Positions 25,277 to 33,067 of a stretch of 64,000 nt of DNA are shown piece by piece (within the stretch, counting starts at the first letter, position 1; the number at the start of each line of letters is the position of its first letter). Source of the stretch: Myxococcales bacterium UBA1660. Lineage in GTDB: Bacteria > Myxococcota_A > Polyangia > Polyangiales > Houyiibacteriaceae. The position numbers and the translations under genes were made by a program. The DNA is taken from positions 203,037 through 267,036 of the forward strand of contig DCLA01000111.1 of NCBI GenBank assembly GCA_002320815.1. Direction: 5' to 3'. Below the pieces are notes generated by a model, which was not told the DNA's origin, searched no databases, and saw only the letters and a list, made by a program, of their open reading frames with translations.

Positions 25277-26344
25277 TCACTCGCCGCAGCAGGCGTCCCA
25301 GCAGCAACTCCCGTCGTCCTCGCCGCAGCCGCCCGCGGCCCAGGCGCAGTCGCACTCGCACTCGCCGCCTTCGCCGCCCGCGCACAGGGCCACGTCGTCG
25401 AGGGGTCGCCGGTCGAGGCCGGAGAGCCCCACCAGATCCGCGGGGCACGCGACCTCGGACCAGTCGAGGTTCGGGTTGTCCGCCGCGGCGTACCAGTCGA
25501 CGAACCACTCGCACCCGGCGCGCAGATCGGCGAAGCGGGGCTCATCGAAGACCTGCTCACAGCGGGTCCGGACACAGCTCCGCACCTGGTCGTGACTTCC
25601 GCCGGCTTCCTTGCAGGCGGTGAGGAAGCCGCCGTACTGCGCCCCGAGGAGCGCGTCGCTCTCCAGGCCCCACTGGCGGGTGCAGGCGTTGAAGAGGCCC
25701 ACGCCGCCGCCCGGGATCAGGATGTCGAACTGTCCGCCGCCCACGTCGTGGCCGATGTTGGTGGCCTGCACGATCATCGTCTTGCCGGCCAGCGTCGCCG
25801 AGCCCGGATCGGCGGGGTCGTAGTGACCGGTGCCGTCGAAGTCGAGGCGGTAGCAGCGGCCGCACACCGCGCCGGCCGCGGGCACCGCCGCGAAGCCATA
25901 GGCCAAGGTCTCCGTGACCGCGCGGGGCGCCATGCTGAAGCAGGTGTACCCGGCGTCGGCGGCGTCGGAGCCGCAGCTACTCGGCTGGTCGAAGCCGGCC
26001 TGGGGGACGTCGTCGATGGAGCAGCTCGCCAGCGCGGTCCCCAGCTCGGTGGCGTTGCCCGACCAACCGCAGTGGGCCTTGCAGCAGTCCCAGTAGCGGG
26101 TGGCGTAGCCCCGGCAGGTGCTGGCCGCCGGGGGCGGCGGCTCGGCGTCGGCGGGGACGAAGCCGTCGGTCGAGGTGGGAGCGGCGTCGGACGGCGCGGC
26201 GTCGGCGGGCGCCGCGCCGTCCGACGCCGCGCCATCCGGAGCGAGCGGCTCCGCGCCGTCGGCGGACCCCGCGTCGACGACGTCGGCGGCGGGATCCGAG
26301 CAAGCCAGGGTCAGGGCGAGGACGACGAGGGCGGCGCGGCTCAT
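25277..26344 (-). CDS. GH45-type endoglucanase lipoprotein
   Basis: 355 residues. Lipobox ALTLAC (Cys15), then a 60-residue Ala/Asp/Pro linker, so the enzyme is tethered outside the cytoplasm. From residue 80 the domain matches glycoside hydrolase family 45: ATRYWDCCKAHCGWSGN (Asp86, the position of the catalytic Asp in the STRYWDCC motif) and GGQFDILIPGGGVGLFNAC (Asp207, the proton donor position of H.D...PGGGVG). Other family landmarks are AYGFAAVPAAG, CGRCYRLDF, IVQATNIG and QYGGF. The Cys content is high (disulphides expected), and the extreme C-terminus is again Cys/Gly-rich. Beta-1,4-glucan hydrolysis is expected; activity is inferred. GH45 is chiefly fungal and animal, so acquisition by transfer is possible. 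Confidence 0.88.
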   Translation of the reverse strand: MSRAALVVLALTLACSDPAADVVDAGSADGAEPLAPDGAASDGAAPADAAPSDAAPTSTDGFVPADAEPPPPAASTCRGYATRYWDCCKAHCGWSGNATELGTALASCSIDDVPQAGFDQPSSCGSDAADAGYTCFSMAPRAVTETLAYGFAAVPAAGAVCGRCYRLDFDGTGHYDPADPGSATLAGKTMIVQATNIGHDVGGGQFDILIPGGGVGLFNACTRQWGLESDALLGAQYGGFLTACKEAGGSHDQVRSCVRTRCEQVFDEPRFADLRAGCEWFVDWYAAADNPNLDWSEVACPADLVGLSGLDRRPLDDVALCAGGEGGECECDCAWAAGGCGEDDGSCCWDACCGE

Positions 26345-26474
26345 GTCCGAAGGGAGGACGCGGCGGGCGCGATCGGGTCACGGGGCCGAGGAGTCCGCTC
26401 GCCGCGAGGCGGCGCTCGGCGGCCGCGACCGTGTCCCGGCGCCTTCCCCATAGTGAGGAAGGCCGGGTTTTGGT

Positions 26475-28985
26475 ATGTCGGAGGGTGTGAGCGACGAGAC
26501 CGACCAGCTCTTGCAGCGCGCCAAGCGCCTCATGCAGGAGGGGCGCAACGAGGCCGCCCTCGCCCAGCTGGGCCAGCTCCTCGAGCTGGAGCCCGAGCGC
26601 CTCGAGGCCCTGGGTCAGAAGGGCGAGGCCCTCCGCCGCCTCGGCCGCCACCGGGAAGCCATCGCCGCCCTGGACGCGGCCATCGCCCTGGACCCCAAGT
26701 ACGCCTTCGCCCTCGCCTCCCGGGGCGACGCCTACGCGCGCATGGGCGAGCGGCCGTTGGGCAAGGTGGACCTCGACGCCGCCATCGCCCTCGACCCCCG
26801 CTACGCCTGGGCCCTCTTCCGCCGGGGGGAGCTCCATCTGGACGAAGGTCGGCACGCCGACGCCATCGCCGATCTGACGACCTCGCTGGAGGTGGAGCCC
26901 GGTCGCGCCGCGGTCCTCGCCGCCCGCGGCGAGGCCCATCGACTCTCGGGGGAGCAGGAGGCGGCCCTCGCCGACTTCGACGCCTCCCTGGCCCAGGCCC
27001 CCGACGTGAGCTGGGTGCTGGCCAGCCGGGCCAAGAGCAAGGCGAGCCTGGAGCGCAACGACTCCGCCCTCGACGACTTCGGCCGGGCCCTGGAGCTCCA
27101 GCCCGACTACCCCTGGGCGCTGGCCCAGCGCGGGGAGCTCCTGCGCCTCCTCGGTCGCCACCAGGAAGCCATCGGCGACCTCAGCCGGGCCATCGCCCTG
27201 GAGCCGGGCAACGCCTGGGCCTGGGCCAGCCGCGGCGCCTCCTACCGCGCCCTCGGCCGCCTCGACGAGGCATGGGCCGACCTGGCCAACGCGGTGCACA
27301 TGGACGACCGCTACGCCTGGGCGCTGGCCAACCGGGGCATGGTCATGCTCGACAAGGGCCGCGCCAAGGAGGCTCTGGCCGATCTCGACCGCTCCCTGGC
27401 CCTGGACCCGGGGAACAACGTGGCCCTCGGTCGGCGCGCCGAAGCCCTGGTCGAGCTCCGCCGCTTCACCGCCGCCCTCACCGACTTCGAGACCCTGCTA
27501 CTGCGCGAGCCCACGGACACCTGGGCCATCGCCCACCGGGCCGACTGCCTGCGCCTGATGAGCCGCTTCGACGAGGCCCTGGCGGGCTTCGATCGCGCGG
27601 TGGAGGTCAAGGGCGAGTACCCCTGGGCCCTGGCCAGCCGCGCGGAGACCTACCGCATGATGGAGCGCGACGAAGAGGCGGTGGAGGACTTCGACCGCGC
27701 CATCGAGCTCCAGAACGACTACCCCTGGGCGCGCGAAGGTCGCTCTCGCTCGCTGGCCCGGCTGGGGCGCCACCAGGCCGCCCTCCCCGACCTGGAGTGG
27801 CTCCTCGAGCGCACCCCCAAGTCCGCGCGGCTGCTGCGCATGCGGGCCCACTCGCTGGTGGCCCTGGACCGGCTCCAGGAGGCCCTGGACGACTACGACA
27901 AGGCGCTCTGGCACGGGCCCGGCGACCGCGACACGATCTATGGGCGCGCCAACGCGCTGCGCCTCCTGGGCCGCTACGAGGAGGCGCTGGTCGCCCTCGA
28001 CAAGGCGCTGGCCGAGGGCGCGCCGGACGCGGTGGGTCTGGCCCGCCGGGGCGACTGCCTGCGCGAGCTGGGCCGGTGTGCCGAGGCCATCGAGGCCTAC
28101 GATGGCGCGGTGCACTTCGACCCCGAAGAGGCCACCGCCTGGGTGGGCCGAGGGATCGCCCATCGGGTCCAGGGAAACCTCCACGCCAGCCTGGGCGACC
28201 TGGAGCACGCCTTGGAGCTGGAGCCCCACTCCCGGGAAGCGGCCGCCGAACGCGCGGCGACGCTGATGGCCATGGACCGCGGCGACGAGGCCCTGGGCGC
28301 CTTCGACGACGCGGTGCAGATGCTGCCCGGCGACCCCCGGATCCTCGCCGCCCGCGCCGCGGCTTTCCGCGCCGTCGGGCGCCCGATGGAAGCCCTGGCC
28401 GATCTACACCAGGCCATGGAGCAGGCGGAGGAGGACCCCGCCGCCCGCGCCCGGGTGCTCGAGGAGCGAGCCACCACGTACCTGGACCTCGAGCGCTTCG
28501 ACGACGCGCTCGGCGATCTCGACCAGCTCCTCCAGCTCGGCGGCACCAGCGAGGAGCTGCTCTACAAGCGCATCGACGTGCTGCGCCGCGCCGGCCGCTT
28601 CGACGAAGGCCTCGCCGCCGCCGACGCCGCCCGGGAGCGCCTGCCCCAGAGCGCGGCCCTGTGGCGCGCGCGCGCCGCGATCCACCACGCCCGCCAGGAC
28701 GCCGAGGCCACCCGCGAAGCCCTCGACGAGGCCGTGGTCCTGGCCACCGACGACGCCGCCAGTCACCCCGAATCCCTCGACCGGAAGGTCTCCCTCCTGC
28801 TGCACCTGCTCGCCGCCGGGGACGAGGGGCGCGCGACCACCCTCTTCGGCGAGGTCGCCCCCCAGGTGAGCCCCGCCGGTCGGCGCTCGCTCCTCGACGG
28901 GCTCGAGGAGCAGGTCGCCCTCTTCGGGTCCACGGCCGCCGCCGAGCGTCTGGCCAAGCGGCTCCAGAACGACCCCGCCGAATGA
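26475..28985 (+). CDS. Large TPR-repeat protein
   Basis: 836 residues made almost entirely of 34-residue tetratricopeptide repeats, roughly 23 of them. The repeat consensus begins with an aromatic-Trp-Ala-Leu element: YAFALASRGDAYARMG, YAWALFRRGELHLDEG, YPWALAQRGELLRLLG, NAWAWASRGASYRALG, YAWALANRGMVMLDKG, YPWALASRAETYRMME. No signal peptide, membrane segment or catalytic domain. It is a scaffold for protein contacts in the cytoplasm. It overlaps the PrsW gene as ATGA, so the two are translationally coupled, which suggests a link to the membrane protease (inference). GAGGAAGG lies upstream of the ATG at a somewhat long spacing. Confidence 0.9.
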   Translation: MSEGVSDETDQLLQRAKRLMQEGRNEAALAQLGQLLELEPERLEALGQKGEALRRLGRHREAIAALDAAIALDPKYAFALASRGDAYARMGERPLGKVDLDAAIALDPRYAWALFRRGELHLDEGRHADAIADLTTSLEVEPGRAAVLAARGEAHRLSGEQEAALADFDASLAQAPDVSWVLASRAKSKASLERNDSALDDFGRALELQPDYPWALAQRGELLRLLGRHQEAIGDLSRAIALEPGNAWAWASRGASYRALGRLDEAWADLANAVHMDDRYAWALANRGMVMLDKGRAKEALADLDRSLALDPGNNVALGRRAEALVELRRFTAALTDFETLLLREPTDTWAIAHRADCLRLMSRFDEALAGFDRAVEVKGEYPWALASRAETYRMMERDEEAVEDFDRAIELQNDYPWAREGRSRSLARLGRHQAALPDLEWLLERTPKSARLLRMRAHSLVALDRLQEALDDYDKALWHGPGDRDTIYGRANALRLLGRYEEALVALDKALAEGAPDAVGLARRGDCLRELGRCAEAIEAYDGAVHFDPEEATAWVGRGIAHRVQGNLHASLGDLEHALELEPHSREAAAERAATLMAMDRGDEALGAFDDAVQMLPGDPRILAARAAAFRAVGRPMEALADLHQAMEQAEEDPAARARVLEERATTYLDLERFDDALGDLDQLLQLGGTSEELLYKRIDVLRRAGRFDEGLAAADAARERLPQSAALWRARAAIHHARQDAEATREALDEAVVLATDDAASHPESLDRKVSLLLHLLAAGDEGRATTLFGEVAPQVSPAGRRSLLDGLEEQVALFGSTAAAERLAKRLQNDPAE

Positions 28986-30088
28986 TCCCCGCCCACGACC
29001 GCACCATGCGCAACGTGGGGCTCGGGCTCTACCTGGTGGGTCAGCTCGTCGGCGGGCTCCTCTTGCTGATCTTCTTCGGCCTCGGCGCCCTCACCCAGGA
29101 GGGCGTGCTGGGCGGGATGTGCATCGGCGCCGCGTTCGCGCTCCCGGCCGGCGTGATGTACCTGACCGTTCCCCGGCTCCTCGATCGCTACGACCCCGAG
29201 CCCTGGTACGCGCTGCTGGGGTGCTTCCTCTGGGGCGCCATCGCGTCGTGCGGGTTCTCGGTCGCGGTCAACACGTTGGTCGGCGCGGCCGGCGGCGAGA
29301 GCGGAGATTGGCTCAGCGCGGTGGTCAGCGCGCCCCTCACCGAGGAGCTCTGGAAGGGCATCGGCGTCGCCGGCGTCTTCTTCTTCCTGCGCCGCGAGTT
29401 CGACGGCGTGGTCGACGGCATCATCTACGCGACCTTCACCGCGCTGGGCTTCGCGATGGTGGAGAACATCATCTACTACGGCGAGGCTTCCCAGCACGGC
29501 GCCCTGGGCCTGACCTTCCTGATGCGCGGGATCCTCTTCCCCTGGGGCCACCCGGTCTACACCGCGATGACCGGCATCGGCTTCGGGCTCGCGCGCGAGA
29601 CCGAGAAGCCCTGGGTCCGCGTGAGCGCGCCGATCCTGGGCTACCTCGGCGCGGTGATGCTCCACGCGATCTGGAACGGCACGGCGACCATCGCCGATTC
29701 GGTGAAGGAGGGCGGCATGCTCTTCCTCTGCATGCTGCCGGTCTGGTTCCTCTTCGTCCTGACCTTCATCGTCATCATCGTCGTCCTGGTGCGCCGCCGC
29801 GGCCGGATCATCCGGCACCACCTGCAGGACGAGGTCGCCCTCGGAAACCTCGCCCAGTGGGAGGTCGAGCTGGTATGCAAGGCGTTCGGCGTGTTCGAGG
29901 CCCGCATGAAGTGGGGCCGCAAGGGTGCGGAGTTCGTCCGCGCGGCGGCCCGGCTCGCGCTCTCGAAGTGGCACGCCGGCCGCGCCTACCGCCAGCAGAT
30001 GCACACCGTGAGTATGGATTTCATCGTGCCCCTCCGTCAGAAGCTGCGCGAGCTCCGCGCCGAGATCCACCGGGGGCCCTCCCGGTGA
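28982..30088 (+). CDS. PrsW-family glutamic intramembrane protease
   Basis: 368 residues with about eight membrane helices. The active-site plan of PrsW is visible: SAPLTEELWKGIGV (Glu121-Glu122 and Lys125), DGIIYATFTALGFAMVENIIYY (Glu161), a His in PWGHPVYTAM and the late LHAIWNG. PrsW cleaves anti-sigma factors such as RsiW in the membrane, and the wider family includes CAAX-type proteases. The C-terminal 90 residues are soluble, basic and predicted helical (EVELVCKAFGVFEARMKWG), an extension beyond the usual PrsW end. No anti-sigma factor gene is close by. It starts at ATG 28982 overlapping the TPR gene stop and overlaps the following GTG by 4 bp. Confidence 0.82.
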   Translation: MIPAHDRTMRNVGLGLYLVGQLVGGLLLLIFFGLGALTQEGVLGGMCIGAAFALPAGVMYLTVPRLLDRYDPEPWYALLGCFLWGAIASCGFSVAVNTLVGAAGGESGDWLSAVVSAPLTEELWKGIGVAGVFFFLRREFDGVVDGIIYATFTALGFAMVENIIYYGEASQHGALGLTFLMRGILFPWGHPVYTAMTGIGFGLARETEKPWVRVSAPILGYLGAVMLHAIWNGTATIADSVKEGGMLFLCMLPVWFLFVLTFIVIIVVLVRRRGRIIRHHLQDEVALGNLAQWEVELVCKAFGVFEARMKWGRKGAEFVRAAARLALSKWHAGRAYRQQMHTVSMDFIVPLRQKLRELRAEIHRGPSR

Positions 30089-31185
30089 GCGAGCACGTCA
30101 TCCACGTCCGCTGCGCGCCCGGGCTCGAAGATCTGGTCGCGGGCGAGATCCGCGCCCTGGGCGCCGAGCCCGAGGTCCGGCGCGCCGGCGTCCGCACCGC
30201 CGGCGACGACCGCCTGGTCCAGCGGCTCAACCTGGAGCTCGCCTGCGCGCAGCTCGTCCAAGTGCGCGTCGCCGAGCGCAAGGCCAAGAGCCTCGACGAG
30301 CTCGAGCAGCGGGTGGGCTCGATGGCCTGGAACAAGTGGGTCGCCCCCCACCACCGCCTGACCATCGAGGTGAAGACCCAGAGCTCGCGCCTGCATCACC
30401 GGGGCGAGGTCGAGGATCGGGTCCGCCGCGCCCTCGGCGAACGCATCGGCGGCTGGGCCAACCCCCAGGGCGACCCCCTGGAGCTCGAGGTCCGCGCCCG
30501 CGGGGATCGGGTGAGCTTCTGGATGAACACCACCGGCGACATCCTCCACCGCCGCGGCTACCGGCTGGAGACCGCCAAGGCCCCGCTCCGCGAAGACCTC
30601 GCCGCCGCACTGATCCGGGTGAGCGACTGGGATGGGACCTCGGCCTTCGCCGATCCGATGATGGGCGCCGGCACCCTGGTGATCGAGGCGGCGCGCATGG
30701 CCCGGGGCATCGCGCCCGGCGCGGACCGCTCCTTCGCCTTCGAGCGCTTCGCCGGCTTCGACGCGGACGGCTGGGCCGAGCTCCGCGCCGCCGCCAAGGC
30801 GCGGGTGAAGGACACCCTGCCCTTCCCCATCTTCGGCTCCGATCGCGACGCGGGCGCGCTGGGGATCGCCACCCGCAACGCCGAACGCGGCGGCGTGGTG
30901 GCCGACCTGAGCCTGGCGACCGCCGCCATCAGCGCCGCGCCCGTCCTCGAGAACCCACCCGCACAGGGGACTCTGGTCACCAACCCGCCCTGGGGCGGGC
31001 GGCTCGGCAAGGGCAAGGACCTCCGGCCCCTCTACCAGACTCTGGAGAAGCTGGCGGACCAGCTTCCCGGCTGGGGCCTGGCCTTCGTGGCCACCAAGGA
31101 CCGCCTCGCCCAGCAGGTGCGCGGCGTGCGCGAGGCGCTGCGCACCACTCAGGGTGGCCGCGACGTGACCTTCTACCGGCGCTAA
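30085..31185 (+). CDS. THUMP-domain RNA methyltransferase (RlmL/Trm14-type)
   Basis: 366 residues from GTG 30085, overlapping the PrsW stop. The N-terminal 160 residues have the ferredoxin-like plus THUMP plan seen in RlmL and Trm14 (HVIHVRCAPGLEDLVAGEI; LTIEVKTQSSRLHHRGEVEDR; RRGYRLETAKAPLREDLAAAL). The Rossmann part has FADPMMGAGTLVIEAARM as SAM motif I, IFGSDRDAGALGIATRN, and catalytic motif IV TNPPWGGRLG (NPPW), used for exocyclic-amine methylation of guanosine (N2-methylguanosine). The target could be 23S rRNA or tRNA. Coupling to PrsW is unexplained. Family call is firm; the exact modified base is not known. Confidence 0.88.
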   Translation: MSEHVIHVRCAPGLEDLVAGEIRALGAEPEVRRAGVRTAGDDRLVQRLNLELACAQLVQVRVAERKAKSLDELEQRVGSMAWNKWVAPHHRLTIEVKTQSSRLHHRGEVEDRVRRALGERIGGWANPQGDPLELEVRARGDRVSFWMNTTGDILHRRGYRLETAKAPLREDLAAALIRVSDWDGTSAFADPMMGAGTLVIEAARMARGIAPGADRSFAFERFAGFDADGWAELRAAAKARVKDTLPFPIFGSDRDAGALGIATRNAERGGVVADLSLATAAISAAPVLENPPAQGTLVTNPPWGGRLGKGKDLRPLYQTLEKLADQLPGWGLAFVATKDRLAQQVRGVREALRTTQGGRDVTFYRR

Positions 31186-31193
31186 CGCCCGGC

Positions 31194-31595
31194 TCAGCGC
31201 CCGCGAGGGGCCGCCGTGTCGTCGGCGCAGATGCCCGGCCCGTTGCCGGTGATCGCCGGGCGCAGCCGCTCGTGGAGGGCCAGCCAACGGTCCCGGATGC
31301 GCTCGGGGACGCCGTGTCGGTCCAGGGTCCGCCGGAGGATCTGTAGCCGCCGGTCGAACTGGCCACCAAAGATGCGATGGCGCGCGTGGGCCTCGGCCAT
31401 CGGCCGGCCGCCGTAGACCACCCCCGCGCCCAGGTGCTGCGCGGCGTGCTCGTACTCGAAGCGCTTCACCCGCTCGCGGCTGGCACGCTGGAAGAGGAAG
31501 CCGATCATCACGTCGTCGAAGCAGGCGTCGACGAAGGCGTCGATGACGGTCCGGAGCTGCTCCTCGCCGCCCATCTCCTCGAAGTCGGTGGTCAC
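31194..31595 (-). CDS. Group I-type truncated haemoglobin
   Basis: 133 residues from GTG 31595 (an internal ATG at the eighth codon is possible). The globin plan is LRTVIDAFVDACFDDVMIGFLF (helices A/B), RVKRFEYEHAAQHLGAG (C/E), then MAEAHARHRIFGGQFDRRL with the proximal His70, and ILRRTLDRHGVP (G/H). The short 2-on-2 layout fits truncated haemoglobins; the tail (PGICADDTAAPRGR) is short and basic. It should bind haem and small diatomic ligands (O2, NO or CO). It stands 8 bp from the convergent methyltransferase gene and is divergent from the S41 peptidase gene. Confidence 0.82.
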   Translation of the reverse strand: MTTDFEEMGGEEQLRTVIDAFVDACFDDVMIGFLFQRASRERVKRFEYEHAAQHLGAGVVYGGRPMAEAHARHRIFGGQFDRRLQILRRTLDRHGVPERIRDRWLALHERLRPAITGNGPGICADDTAAPRGR

Positions 31596-31656
31596 CCCCT
31601 CACCATGAGGGCAAAGGTCGCGGGCCACCAGCAGCCGCGCTCGGCATAGTGTCGCC

Positions 31657-33015
31657 ATGCTGCCGCGCCGCCTCGCGCTCCTGACCCCCCTGCTGCTGCT
31701 CTCCTGCGTCGCCGAGAGCGCGGTCGGCTCGCCGCTGCGCGAACGCATCGACCTCATCCGGGCCGTGCACCCGAGCCCCACGCGAACGGTGGATGGAGAC
31801 ACGCTCGAGCGAGCGCTCGCCGAGCGCGAGAGCACCCGGGGCGAGCTCGCCTCGGCCCGGGCCCTCCGGGAACTCCTGGCCCTGGTGGGCGACTCGCACC
31901 TCGCCGGTGAGCTGCCCCCGGGGGACGCGAACGAGGCGACCTATCCGCCACTGCTGGTTCAGCGGGTCGCCGGAGTCCTGCGCGTCGACGCTTGCGCCGA
32001 CGAGAGCCTGGTCGGTGCGGCGGTCCAGGCGTTGAACGGCGAGCCGATCGAGACCCTCCTCGACCGGTTGGCCCAGCTGAGCACCGTCGACGGTGCCCGA
32101 CCCGCCGTGCGACGGGCGGAGTCGGAGCGGCACTTCGCCGAGCATCTGCGCCTCGTGGCGGGGCCCCGGGCCGAGTGGACCCTGGCAATCGCCGATGACG
32201 CCGGGCCCCGCGAAGTCGTCGTCCCGGGGGTGACCCTCGCGGAGCTCCAGAACCTGGCGTCTCGGCGCCAATCCTTCACCCCCAGCAGCGGTCCCCTCCC
32301 GACCGTGTCCTCCGTCGGCGACGCGCTCGTGCTCCGGCTCGCGACCTTCGGGACCTCCGACCGCGTCACCTACCTCGACGAGGTCGACCGACTGGGCCCA
32401 CGGCTGGCAGAGGCCGACCCCTTGATCCTCGACCTCCGAGGCAACGAGGGCGGGGACCGTAGCCTCGGAGTCCGGGTGGCCCAGTACATCCTCCAGGAGC
32501 CCTTCACCCAATGGGCGCGAGTTCGCACCCGGGTCCGGGAGATCCCGGATCGGTTCCGTGCCGCCGTGCGCTTCCCCTTCGGTCCAGAGTCGGCGCTGAC
32601 GGACTTTCCCGGCGCGCGCACCACCGAGGGTTGGACCTGGACCGGCGACCCGCTGGCCGCGACGATGACGCCCCGGGGGGCCGGGCACGCGGGCGCGCTG
32701 GTGCTCTTCGTGGACGACGCGACCAACTCCGCCGCCATCGAGCTCGCCGTGGCGCTCCTCGCGCACCACCCGAACGTGCGGGTGGTCGGGACCGAGACCC
32801 AAGGGGAGTGTGGCTGGCACGTGGGCCAGCTCCCCATCGTGTTCGAGGATGGCCGGGGCCCGGCGATGATCCTCTCGCTCTTCGCGATCGACCTGGTCCC
32901 CTACCCGGGCTGTCGACCCGGGCGAGGCATCGAACCGGATCTCCCGGTGACGACTAGCCTCGAGGACTTCCGTTCGGGGCGCGACCCCTACCTGGTCGCC
33001 CTCGGCCTAGAGTGA
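31657..33015 (+). CDS. S41-family peptidase lipoprotein (C-terminal-processing type)
   Basis: 452 residues with lipobox PLLLLSC (Cys16). The tail-specific-protease fold shows in the second half: LRLATFGTSD, LILDLRGNEGGDRSL (the 'DLRgN.GG' motif), then LVLFVDDATNSAAIELAVALL with the nucleophile Ser in TNSAA, and VVGTETQGECG. The last segment PGRGIEPDLPVTTSLEDF is the 'G.GI.PD+.V' end of the domain. No PDZ domain is seen. It should be lipid-anchored and act on exported proteins. The general base (Lys or Glu/His) could not be placed with certainty. It ends before a convergent hairpin. Confidence 0.8.
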   Translation: MLPRRLALLTPLLLLSCVAESAVGSPLRERIDLIRAVHPSPTRTVDGDTLERALAERESTRGELASARALRELLALVGDSHLAGELPPGDANEATYPPLLVQRVAGVLRVDACADESLVGAAVQALNGEPIETLLDRLAQLSTVDGARPAVRRAESERHFAEHLRLVAGPRAEWTLAIADDAGPREVVVPGVTLAELQNLASRRQSFTPSSGPLPTVSSVGDALVLRLATFGTSDRVTYLDEVDRLGPRLAEADPLILDLRGNEGGDRSLGVRVAQYILQEPFTQWARVRTRVREIPDRFRAAVRFPFGPESALTDFPGARTTEGWTWTGDPLAATMTPRGAGHAGALVLFVDDATNSAAIELAVALLAHHPNVRVVGTETQGECGWHVGQLPIVFEDGRGPAMILSLFAIDLVPYPGCRPGRGIEPDLPVTTSLEDFRSGRDPYLVALGLE

Positions 33016-33022
33016 TCGCGGT

Positions 33023-33045
33023 CGCTCCGGCTCATCGGCGGAGCG
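33023..33045. terminator. Bidirectional hairpin between S41 and dehydrogenase genes
   Basis: A 7-bp perfect stem (CGCTCCG at 33023-33029, CGGAGCG at 33039-33045) with a 9-nt loop lies between the convergent gene ends at 33015 and 33068. Position suggests a terminator for both; no T-run on either side. Confidence 0.45.
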
Positions 33046-33067
33046 CACCTCGCGCGCCGTCCGTGGC

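Noticed and set aside
23891..28981. In-frame upstream extension of the PrsW gene
   Set aside because: The frame is open for about 1700 codons upstream, but it crosses the alkaline-phosphatase-type gene, the GH45 gene and the TPR gene in other frames. The real start is the ATG at 28982 coupled to the TPR stop.
26475..28985. Regular periodic sequence that could suggest a repeat array
   Set aside because: The period is about 102 bp and the copies are divergent at the DNA level but conserved as 34-residue TPR units; it is a coding repeat, not CRISPR or satellite DNA.
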